A stretch of 64,000 nucleotides of DNA from Opisthocomus hoazin. Lineage: Eukaryota > Chordata > Aves > Opisthocomiformes > Opisthocomidae. Shown piece after piece: positions 24,001 to 36,000 of this stretch. The notes beneath the pieces were generated by a model, which ran no database searches, had not been told where the DNA came from, and worked only from the letters and a program-made list of their open reading frames with translations. The position numbers and the translations under genes were made by a program. The first letter of the stretch is position 1. Each line of letters opens with the position of its first letter. Where the stretch lies: contig NC_134433.1 in NCBI RefSeq assembly GCF_030867145.1, positions 8,321,216-8,385,215 of the forward strand. The letters are read 5' to 3'.

Positions 24001-27000
24001 TTTGCACTCAAGAAGACCTAAACAAATCATCTACCTGGTGATGATCAAATGAGCAAAATATGCCTTGTGTGACAATTATTTTCAATGTGCTAGTATACAA
24101 GCTGTGGTGAGTTGTTTGAAGGTTCCCAGACAGAAAGCATCCTGCCGTATCTGTGGAAATCTGCTTTTTTACTAGGAAGGAAGAACAGGTACAATGTACT
24201 TTCCATGAAACTGGGTTGCCGTGCAGGTTGGCTTATTCTAAAACACTGAAAATCGCAAGAGCCTGATGAGCTAGGATGTTTGGTGGGAGTATGCTGAGTA
24301 AGATTGCCTTTCTCGTCCAAGGTTGTAAACTGTGATATAGGTGTCGCTTAAATGCTTTACATGTAATTAACTAGCCTTGCAAAATTTTTCTCATCTGTTT
24401 GTTGCAGGAACATAATTTAGGCTGTAAAATATAATTTCATTTTGATCACTTTTTGGCAAGGAGAATTTTGTTTCTAGGCTCATGAATCTCCTATTTGTTG
24501 TTTCTTTGGCAGGATCAGGCTGAGGGAGGGCTAGGAGGAAACTGCTTTCTGACACAGAGCATGGTGGTTGGTGCACGGGGGAGGTGTGGGAGCAGGGGGT
24601 ACTGGCTGGCGGGTGGGGGGTTCTGGTCAGTGTTTACTGCATTATTGTGCCTAGTCTGTTTCTGAAGGCAGGAGGGCGAACTTGCAGACTTGGAAACTGG
24701 CATCTGGTGGGACCACTGTGCTACCCAAATTGTATCCTGCTCATGTTCTGCCTGCCTCTGACAACAATATTGGACCTTGTCAAGGCTGGCTGAGGGAACG
24801 TCTTGAAAGAGCTGATCGATCAGTCTGGAGACACTGGGTTGTAGCAGGAAATATTGAATTCAGCTCCTGAGCCAGATGATCATGCAGAAGAGACTTTCAT
24901 GGTCTTTTCTGGGCCAACATGAGCTCTCTGTGACTCTGCTTGCAGGCACCAGGAATCTGTGTAGTGATGGATAACCTGGCTTTCCTGCCGAGAGCCGGCC
25001 GCGGAGTCTAGGCACTGCACTGTGTTGGTGCTGTCACGCAGGCCTGTTTTGCCCATATCCCTGCATGCAGCGGGCCCTGCAGAAAGGAGCTCTGCACAGG
25101 AGGCTTTCTGGTGCTGGGTGCTGCAGCGTGGTGCGCAGCAGGGCTTCGGGCTCCGCTTCAGCCTGGTCATGTCTCTGGGCGAGGCAGGACTTGAGAAGGC
25201 AGCCAGGAACGGAGTGCAGGAAAGGTGCTCCCTGGGTGCCTTAATCGGAGGGGACAACAGGGTAACTTTAACTTAAAAGTAGATGTCTGATTTATGATGC
25301 TGCCTGGGAGCACAGGCAGCACATTTTTAAACCAAGAAATAGTTATGGAGATGCTCGGGTGTCCGGCCATGGGCAGTTCCGCATAGCTGAACATGGCAGC
25401 CGTGTTGTCGTAACAGTCCTGCTTGTCGCAGAAGGAGCACTTTCCACTCTGAAACCTTTTAGATAGCTGATAAATGAGAATATTGGCCCAACTGCTTTTC
25501 TGTGCCTTGTTTCAGCAGTGGTGAGGAAGTTAAAAATTAATTTTTGTTCTCAAAAATAGTTTTCCTAAGCCACAGCCAGGGCTTTGCCGGGTCCTCCCGG
25601 CACCTTGAAATGGTAACATATATGGAATGTGGGTGCATGCACCATGTGTGAAATACTGCAGTTACAGCTTGTGGATTGAGGCAAATTGATTTGGCAAGTG
25701 TTTCTGAATCACCTCTGGTTTTCACTTTTTACATCTAAAGCCTTCAAGTAAGTTTTGTGTGTTTTAAGTAAATAATTGGCATTTCATGCTTGTTCAGTGA
25801 GGATGCTTGTTAAGGATCTTGAAGGATAATTTTTTGTTTGTCCTTAATTTAGGAATGAGTCCTTTTTGGGGTTTTTTTGTCTTCTTGCCTTCCCCAGAGA
25901 ATTGGCAGCTTGGTCCTGTTGAGGTCAACAGGCTGTGTGAAACTCCAGACTTTTGAGTTAGTCACAAGTTTAAGTCCTTACTGTCATGACAGTTCCTAGC
26001 CAAGAAGACTATGTTGCCCGCAGTGCTGGAGTGCTCAGTCTTTTATAATTCTGATTGTTGTGTATGAAGGAGCATTAGGAAACTTGCATATATATAGCAT
26101 ACATTGAACTGCCGTTGCTTCTGAACAGCCTGCTGTGAATTTGCTGTATGGAACAGGGAGTGCCATTGTTGTGGGCATTATTCTCCTTTCCCTCTCATAA
26201 TATGCCCCTTTGAATAAGCTGCTAGGCTGTTCCTAACTTGCACTCTGTTTGCCAAGCCATTATCAAACAGCTTATAGGCTCAGAAATGCTCAAATGCATG
26301 AAACAAATGTGGTAAAGAAAAGCAAGCCGTGAAACTCAAGACTGCTCTGTTGGAGCCTTTCTCTCCATTGCACGCCCAATGTAAATGTAAAAATAGTGTA
26401 GTTTAACTGTGGGAGCAGAAATGGGGATAGATTGGCACTTGCTTCATGGCTTTGCATGCTGTTTGTTTTCTTTTTACGGAAGCTTTGACAGTAATTGGAA
26501 AAGACTTTTGCTGTGGTGCTCTGGATAGTAATAAATGACAGGTTATTCTCCTATAACCAGTAGTCCTGTAAGCTGGAGCTTGCTGTGCGTTTGGGTTTTT
26601 GGCGTTGTTTTTTTTGTTTTGTTTTTTTTAAAACAAAACATGTAACAAATTGCAGATAGCTGAGGAATTTGTTTCATAGTTCCACTATTTCTTAAAATTC
26701 AAAGAAAGCTTATTTAGAATTTCCCATATTCTTGGCATATGTTCTTTTACCCCAGCTTTCCTGGTAGCATTTGTCATGAATGCAGTATATGATTCATGTG
26801 ATTGCAGTCTCAAAGGGCTTGGTAGGTGAGAATTTCTAGAAGTGCAATTATTTTTTGCCATATCCCTATGGTTGTAGAATAGCTGTAATGCTGAGGATTA
26901 CATACTGAGAGCTGCTGTTTTATAGTGTGTGCTGGCACTGAATCAGATGTGCTGGCAGGTCAGGTTATGCTGTAGCTTTGCTGCTGTAGTGTGTATGCCA

Positions 27001-30000
27001 GAACAGAGACATCAGTGCTCTGAAATACCGATAGCTTGTGTAGTGTGACACCGCTTGTGTATTTTTGTCTCTTGGACTTCCAAGAGCAGTGAAATGATGA
27101 TAGCACTAAAGCTCCTGATGCTTCTGCGGCTCTAAAAATACATTGGAGTTGCACAAAAACCTGTAATTTTCCAGGTAACCTTTTCTGTTTTTATATATAT
27201 AATGTGTATATAAAGGGAAAAATAAACTCTTGCCACGCTGGTGACATGCTTCATGTAGATAAAATAAAACTGTGTCCACGATGCAAAAAATGTTAGGCGC
27301 AAGGTGGGGAAACTCCACCTTGATGTCTTTGGTAAGCATTTAAACTCCCCACTGCTGCTGTTATAGTGCGCAGGGGGATCTGATGTAGCTCAGATACTGT
27401 CCTGGGTCAGACCTAATGAGACCTTTCTGCCTGCCATGTGCTTCAGGCAAGCCAGTTAAACTTACTGCCTCTCTCCTGTAAGCTGGGAATGCTATAAGGG
27501 ACTTTGGAAGGGTTAATCAGCTGTAGCCTGCAAGCTGCTTTGAGATCATCTGGCGAAATGGCTGTGTGAAAACTCAGGCTTGGTGTTTGGCGCGTTGCAG
27601 TGTGGGCACATCTTCAGTTTCTTGCTGCTCTGGTGGCAGTGGGTAACTGCTGATTTCAGTGTCTTTTCTCATGGGAGTGTGTCTGTGTGGTATCTTTTTT
27701 CATTTGCTTGCAAAGCCCCCTCCAGCCAGCCTCCTAAAACACTTGGGACTGAAAAAAACATTTATTTTCACATCACAGACAAGTGTCTTCCTATTAACAG
27801 TGTGCTTTTCTTTGAAAAACAGCCCTGAATTTAGGTCATGCCTTCATCCCTTTAAGATTGCAAACAGAATCACTTCATCATTGCAAAGGCTTGTTTGGTT
27901 TTGGCTTTTCTCTTTCCCAGCCGCAGTGATTGAAAGACATCTGGATCTATTCCCCTCCATCCAGCTCACCTGGCTGGTGACTGGGGAGAGCTGCTCTTCT
28001 GACCTACATGGCTACTATGCCTGTGCTAGATATTTGCTTTTAATAAGAAAACAGTGGCTGAATTGGTAGGGGTTAATCTGTTGCTTGCCATTTTAAATAG
28101 TCAGGCTGCTTGCCTTGTCCTTTACGGCGAAGGGTAAAGGCAGGTTGTATAAGCCAACAACCCGCCAGCCTGCACTCCTTTTTAGCATCTAAATGAGGTG
28201 GATGAGCACATCTGGGAATTACCAGCACATCTGGGAGCTACCAGCACATCTCGGTTACTGCAGTGAGCACATTTACTATTTCAGAAAGAAATCTTGACCG
28301 TTTATACTGAATGGCATTTTGTGTAATCATTGTAGGTAAGAAAGAAAGCAAGCAAGCTGGCTGAAAATCACAGGGTCAGCACTGCAGTTAGTTATTGTTT
28401 GTTGTCGTCTCCCACATGGACTGATAATGAGCATTTCTGCCTCGTTTAGTCATATGGTTGACAGATATATGTGGGAGTGTATGTATGTATCTACTATCCT
28501 TGCTTGAATAGACTTCAATTTTATTTATTTTTGTACTATTTTCTGGTCTTTCTTTTTGAAAACTGACATTAAGGAGAAAATGTTTTGATTAGGCAACTGG
28601 GTGGCTCCTAGGACACAGGATGGGATTCTCCTCTGCCCTTAATAAAAAGCTCTAATGTGGCTGTCAACTGCTTGTAACTATTCTCATTTCAGAGATTGTG
28701 TGTATGGGGGGACGACAGCTTTCTCTTCTGAACTGGACTGGTGTTTGGTAGCTGGGACTCTTGGGTCTTCTGCTGTTTTTGTCCATTTTGTGAAGTGTTG
28801 ATAATACTTGATGCTCTCGTAGGGCTGTCATGAACACAGCAGGCTTGATTTGGCACGGAGAAAATACTGAGAATCCCCTATGATATTCTTGGGAACAGTA
28901 TTGTTCTGGCAGCCTCCAAAATTGCCAGATGCTTAGAAGACATGCAAAAAATTCAGTGATGCTGGGGAGGGCAGGAAGGAGAGGGACAGGACTGAGCCAT
29001 TGTTGAGCTCCAGGTCTGTGCTGGATTTTGTGGGAGTGCTTTCCAAACTTCGAATCGCTGCTGGTCTGTGACATGATGGTAAAACATGCAGCTGGTCCCT
29101 GTAGCATGTGTAAAAGACACATCATGAACATGTTCAGGGTAAATCATGGAATCGCAGAAAAGTTTGGGTTGGAAGGGACCTTAAAGATCATCTCGTTCCA
29201 ACCCCTCTGCCACAGGCAGGGACACCTTCCACCAGACCACGTTGCTCAAAGCCCCGTCCAACCTGGCCTTGAGCACTGTTTCCTACTGGGTTTACCGTTG
29301 GACTGGGATTGAAGAACTTGGGTTTTAGTTTTGATTCTGCTCCTGGTTTTTCTGGCTGACTCCGCTGATGTCAGTTCCTCTCCCAGTGGTTTAACTTTCT
29401 GTGTTTAACTGTGCAGTTTGCCTTGGAAAAATAGGCTACGTGAGAGCTATGTGTTAATAACTAGCTCTAGGAACAGAAGAGTCACTGACTCTGTGAGGAA
29501 TGTGATAACCTTAAACTACCACATAGCATGGCACTGGGCACTGAGGACCTTGTAATTATTAGTGTCACGTCTGCTCTCTGACTGAGACGTGCTTAAGCCA
29601 AATTTGATTTCAGCCACCAAGTAAATATTTTATTTTTATTCTTTCAAATGAGAAGAGTTGTTTGTGATTAGTACTAAATTATCATTGAATTGAAAAAATC
29701 GTGAAACACAGGATTGTGTTTACAGCAATAGCAATGTTTTAATTACGTGAAACTCAAAACATATTTTCTCTTTGCTTGGATCTAATATATAGGCTGGAGG
29801 CATGAAAGCTATGAGTGTGACAAAATTACTAAAGGATGATAGCACCAGCCAGGATTATCAGATGACTGGGTGTTTCAACTTACTCGTTTATGACACACAG
29901 GAGGGAATGTCCAGTGGTTTTTTTTCCTTTCTTTTAAAATAATATTCAAGCTTAGTGCTTGCTGAGCACTAGGTCTTGTTCTGGGTCTATTCTGTCAGTC

Positions 30001-33000
30001 CAGCATTTGAGTCTCAGTTCTCCAGAGCAACTTGTTCCTTTGCATGGCTTGGATTTCTTTTCCTCACTGACTTGCAGTGCTCCCACCCACTGCTGACTGG
30101 GCTGACTGATACATTTCCTGAGCAGGCCCTTATCACTGTTGCCTCTGGTCCTCTGCTTGCCTCTTGAGTAAATCTGTAGTTCTGAGGTACTATCAGGATG
30201 GCTTAACAGGACCCTTCTCTGTGCTTTTGCACCCACTTGCAGTATGAATGCTTTTGTAATTGTCGAAGAAGAGATGGTGCCTTGAGGTTTATGACCCTGC
30301 CTGAGCCTTTCAGGATGAATTATGGCCTCTCATCTACTCCAAGGGTCACGTTCTCTTTGTAATTGCACTGAAGTGCCTTTCCACTACATTTAGTACATGC
30401 GTGCAGACATGCCATAATTTGTTCTGTAAGACACAGCCTCCCCATAATTACAAGGAATCTGTAAGCTTGCCTGCCTCGAATATGGCATTAGGGTGCTTTC
30501 TCTCATTAAAGCAACAAAAGTCTTTTGACGTAGGTTCCCTGCCACATTTTCTCCCTGAAGTAAAGAACAAATTTTCTGTTTGTGAGTGAAAGCTTGCTCT
30601 ATTTGGATAATTCTCTTCATTGGCCATACTGGTGCAAACTGGAGGTAAGCTTGCATAGATGTGTGACATTACAGAATCACAGAATGTTCGGGGTTGGAAG
30701 GGACCTCTGTGGGTCATCTAGTCCAACCCTCCTGCCAAAGCAGGGTCACCCAGAGCAGGCTGCACAGGACCTTGTCCAGGCGGGTCTTGAAATCTCCAGA
30801 GAAGGAGACTCCACAGCCTCCCTGGGCAGCCTGTTCCAGGGCTCTGTCACCCTCAGAGGGAAGAAGTTCTTCCTCATGTTCAGCTGGAACTTCCTGTGCT
30901 TCAGTTTGTGCCATTGCCCCTTGTCCTGTCGCTGGGCACTACTGAAAAGAGTTTGACCCCATCCTCCTGACACCCACCCTTCAGATATTTGTAAGTATAT
31001 ATTAGGTCCCCTATATTGTAACACAAATATGAGTGCTGAAATTATCTGGTGGGGGATGTGTGTTCCATGTCGTGTCCCTCCCAGAAGCCTGGAGTGTGGT
31101 GTATAGGAAACACAGACCCCTTGAGCTTGTTAAGTGTTCTCTTCAACAGCCTACAGCTTTGGATGGTCTTATTGCTCACAGGAGATCCAGGGATTTCTTT
31201 TCTTCCCTCACTTTGAATTCTTGAGTAAATAGCTCCCTAAAAATGCACCAGTAGAAGTGTGGGTACCATACGGCCGGTTTTTAGCCTCCTGCTACGTGTT
31301 TTCTGGGTTGCTTCCTTTGCACCCAAGGGGTATCTGGAGGCCAGGTTGGGTATCACCAGGTTGCATTTTTCCTTGAGGCCTCATGTCGTTGATAAAGAGT
31401 TTTACAAACTCTGCTCTGTTGTTTTCTGTAGGGTGGGTTCAGTTGCAAAGTGTGATTAAAAGATGTCAGCCCTTGGTTGCTTTGGATGAGACTGTAATTC
31501 CCAATGATTTTTGGTATTTATACCTGCATTGAATTTCCGTCTGTGTGGTGACAGCTAGGGGCAACATTTTTTCTTTGTATGTGGGTAGAATTTGCTCACT
31601 AACTCCATGCTGCTACAAAAATTTTCCCTTTAAATCCCCGAAACTATTTGCACTAATCCTCATTAGTGTGTTCTGTGCATTTCTATAATTTGGTTTGCTC
31701 TATTGCTGCATTTTTCTTGTACCTAAGAAAGTCTTAAAATAGGAATTCTGGAGCAGAAAAGGACCTGTGAGGAGATTGCAGATTACTATTGGTTTTCTGG
31801 TGGCTACTCTTTTCATTGCTGTGTTAATGTAGAGACTTAATGAGCAAGTTTGACTCCAGGGCAAGGCTGAGTGCTGCTCTGAACAGCAGTTTCCATCTAG
31901 GGTTCCTTTGAAACGAAGCATTTGCTAACCTGCCAGCTTTTATTTTTGTTTATTTGTGCCTGCTGCATTCATCGGGACAAAGTAAGGGTACAGTCACACA
32001 AAGGCTGCCTGAAGTGTTTTGGAGACTGAAAGTGATGCACCCAGAGCAGCTACTAATGCATATTTTGGATATTGATGCCTAAATCTAGAAGCAGCATGAT
32101 CTCTCCCCTTTGACCTTCTCTTTTAAGTGTGTGCATTTGACCAAAACCCACCACCCTGTCTCCTGAGGAGTGATTCTGTTAGGGTCTAGAAAACGTTTTC
32201 TAACAGAGCGACATACACGTTGGTGAGGATACGCAGCAATTGTAACATGGCATTCCCTGGATGCTGTGCTTAGCGGGTGGCTTCAGCAGCTATTTGCATT
32301 GCTAACACCTCCCCTACAGAGTGTGGAGTTTCACATCTCCTCTCCCCTTTCTCTTTCAGGCCCAGGCCTGCTTGCTGCTCCACGATGTTCTGCTACTTCG
32401 TGAACTGAAGCTCTTCATGACAGAGGAGGAGTGGGAGGAATTGATCAGAGAAAGCATCAGCCAAGTGACAAAGGTAACAAGCTTCAACATGTTAAACATA
32501 TAGATAGCACCTAATGGGTGCTGCTTTTACTAGTGTGGTGCTCGCTCTCGGAGCTGGAGTCTGCATCTGTGCTCGGCTTAACTGATCTTAGAGGGGTTGT
32601 GTCTGCTTGCACCAGGTCCGAGTAGTGTCCACCAGCATTACAGCATTCTTGTAACACCGCTGTTCAGATGTATTTTCACAGAGTGCAAGAAATGTGCCTG
32701 GTACAGCTCAGTGGTGTCTGTGTATGGATCCAAGAGAGAGAGCTCAAGTTTTAGGGAATACACTCCTACAGATCAATTTAAGGTGGGGTTTAAAATTTAA
32801 GTTTTGAGTTGAAAGGTATTGTGAACAGTTACTGAATTTCAGAAAATGTTACAGAATTTCTGTGTTTGAATGAACTTCAGAGCCAAAGAGATAGAGCTGA
32901 GGTGCACTAGAGTTCTGACTCCTGGCGCGTTGCAGGCCTTCTGGTTCAGACTCCCGTGCTAATATTGTTTGTCAGGGAAACCTTAAAATGCACTGGGAAA

Positions 33001-36000
33001 TAATTTATATGGAAAAAACAGCAACAGAAATTGCAGGGCTCCAGATTCAGTGGCAAGTGTGGATTGTACCTGAAGACAGTTTTTGGGTGTAGCTATTACA
33101 TAGGTGGTGATCTGTGGGACAGGAGACTGGAGAAGCATATGCCATTTAATTGTGTTCTTGTGGATTGATGTGGGGAGAACGAAGGAGCCAAAGTAATGTT
33201 ATGATATGGTGACTAAACTTGATGACTTGGGAGATTCCAGCCTTGGTGTTCCTACGTAACTCTAGTATTGATCTCTTTCTAAGTGCAGCTTTCATTCTGT
33301 ACTTACTTCTTTAAATGCTGGTTACGTGGTAATTTAGGCTATTCTATAATTTACCATGTTGGAATGAAACAATTAGCGCTGTTTTCTTTTGTCAAGGAGG
33401 GACAAAGTCTAAGCAAGTTTAAATCAAAGAATTCAGAGGTGCTGTTTATAATTCTTGAGGAAGCAGGTAATCCTGGGTTTCATTAAATAGCTTTTATTTA
33501 ATGGTTACATCAGGAATTCAGTGGGTGAAGTTAGGTGTGATTTTATTTTCCAGATACATGAAACATGCCACTCCTGCCAACCCGGTCATCTTCGTGTTTC
33601 TCTCTAGCAGCTGAATACCTGCAGGACTCGGTGATTCACTGGGAAACCACAAACATTTATAATGCCTTTATGTGGTTCTTATTAGGGAAAGTTTAGCAAC
33701 TTGCAAACCATCCAATGTTTTAATCAGCTTTGCTACAAAAGCTTCGTCAGTGCTTCTCGTTTCTGTGGTCTTCTCTGTTTACAGAGAAATTCCTGGGAAA
33801 TACTGTCAGTTGGTTTGGGCTGTCCAAGGTATACCCTGTGGGCAGGAGGCCTCCCATACCATTAACTGACAGTGGCATATAGATGCTGGTTCCCTTCTTG
33901 GCCTGAAAAAGCCCTGACGTATTATTTTTACAGAGTGCTCTGTTGCTGGACATATATGTATTGGGTTTTGTCTTCCTTCCTCCTGCTACCCCTTTGCACT
34001 AACACAGTGCTGGTGTGGCTCCTTGGAGCTGAGGCAGCTGCGTCTTGAAGTGTTGCTATAGTTAGGAGGGATCAAGGACTTTATACTCCATGCAACAGTT
34101 TTGATTCATAGCCAAATGCTGGCACTTATGCTGCAAAACTTTCTAGAGCTGCAAAAGGTATTCTCTGTCTTTTTGGTGGCGCAGAAATGCTCACTTATCT
34201 GAGTAAAAGCTGTAAAAACGTGCTGTGGCTTTACAGTGTAGTAGAACAATACTCATATGATGACTGATCTCTTTTGGAGACAGTGAAAAATACCTTGTAG
34301 TAGAAGTCAGAGGCTGGAAACTGAGCAGATTTAGAATCTGTAGAAAGTATGTATTAGTCAAAGACAGTAATCCAACATTAAAATAACTTGCTGAAGAGTT
34401 TATTAGCTCTGAATCACCATGTGGAGACTGTGTGCTTGACTGGAAGTGAAGCTGCAGGCTGGGTGGAATTTAGGGGCTTGATGTTGAAATTATGGGGTGA
34501 GATTGCTTGGACTGTGTTCGGTGAGAGCTTGGGCTAAACAATAGCCCTTTCTGTCCCTGATGTCCACACATGCCTCTGCTTAACTAGAGGGTAGGGAGGG
34601 CATTTGCAGAACTGAGAGTTTCTCCTGCAGCTCAGTCTCGTCCCTTTTCGTCTGAGACTAGTTTCGGTGGGCCACTCCAGGTCAGGCATGATTTTGGAGG
34701 TGGGTTTGTAAGTAGGTAGATGTTGGCGTGTAAGAGCTTACCCATGAGAACCTCTACTGAGAGCAGTAGTTCATGACGCTGTGGAAAATGGTGAAGTTTT
34801 ATTGCCCTACCTCGAGTCGAAAGGTCTGCGTTTGCTGTCATTGGCCGTTACTGACACCATCCCTCACAAATAGCTGTTATAAGAGAAAAAAATGATAATG
34901 CAGAATTTTATACCTTTCTTGACCCAGGGAGAAGTCTGAAATAACCTGGGAGGGCCAACTCTGTCACTGACTGTACTGATGCGCACTTGTAATTCAAGCA
35001 GCAGTGTTGTTCACAAGGAAGCAGTCCCCTGAAGGCTTTGCTATGCTCTCTGCGTCCTTGGTCAGATTTGCAGCTATGGGGCTGGTGGCTCTTGAAGTGC
35101 AGGATTGCCGTTGTAGGTGTGAGATTGTGAGAGAGGATGGGGTGCTGTCTCCCGGTGGCTGCTTTCTCATCCCGTCTTGCCTCAGTGATTGCATTGCATA
35201 CCTGCAGATCACTTGGTGAGGAGCAGGGAGCCTGGGATGGTTTTAGGCAGCGATATGTGCTGGAACTGGGAAACAAGTAATGTGAGAATGCTGCAGTCTT
35301 GGATATCGTTGTATTATGTGTGTAAAACTAAGAGGCAGATGAGGGAGAATCAATGGCCAGGAACTTTAAATGAAGAGACAGCTGCCTGAAATAGCCACTC
35401 CGGTTGCTGCGAGGCAATGGCTCTTGTGCTTACATAAGCTAACTTGACCTTATTTGTTCCCAAAATGTTTAAGCGTGCTTATAAAACATATATCACAGTC
35501 ATGAGGAATTAATGTTTACCATCTCCTTACTGTCAGCAAGGGCAGTCTTGATATCCTAACGCGTACTTTGGAGCTGACTTGTTCTTGAGAGCCCTACTTG
35601 CTGTTGGTGCTCTTGGCTTGTTCTGCTGGGTCACCTGGGCAGAAAGCCTTGTCCACAAGCTGTGGGACTGTCCTGTGAGCTGCTTTTATTGCACAGCAAA
35701 CAAAGGTAAGGAAGTAGAGAAATACCTCTGGCACGGTTTTAGCCTCCCCGGTCCTAATTACTTTAAACAAAGCAGAACCTTGCTATGGTTGTTCAAGTTT
35801 ATTCTAATGTTGGGAGTCTAGACACCTCAATTGTGTTTACAGTCTAAAGAAATCAAGTTGCTTCATGTTGTAAATGACAGAGCTCACCTGAGATGCTAGA
35901 GCATCTGACAGAGACTTCTTCCTCTTCGAGAGCTTTGTTCTTTTATCGGTAGGTCTCAAAGCACTTTACAAAGGACAGTCAAACCAGTGAGTTGTTGATA

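Larger units (their letters stand above)
11926..32359 (+). other. MYBBP1A intron 10 (20.4 kb)
   Basis: Donor CAG|GTAAGA and acceptor CTCTTTCAG. It is by far the largest intron. Contents I can name: the unexplained minus-strand open frame at 12927-13634; a T-rich block at 16024-16064; a 65-70 bp tandem duplication at 17394-17520; T runs near 20802 and 22570; a (GGA)n run at 23217; a G-rich block at 24577; a MIR-like relic near 27430; a 19-bp triplicate at 28205; and CR1 fragments at 29143 and 30671. The rest is unique sequence with nothing identifiable. Confidence 0.85.

Noticed and set aside
28664..29131. 155-codon minus-strand frame next to a CR1 copy
   Set aside because: A few frames of this length are expected by chance in a window of this size, and no family resemblance or conserved-looking helix was seen.
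30582..30956. Frames on both strands around 30600-31020
   Set aside because: They are translations of the non-coding CR1 3' region, not a gene.
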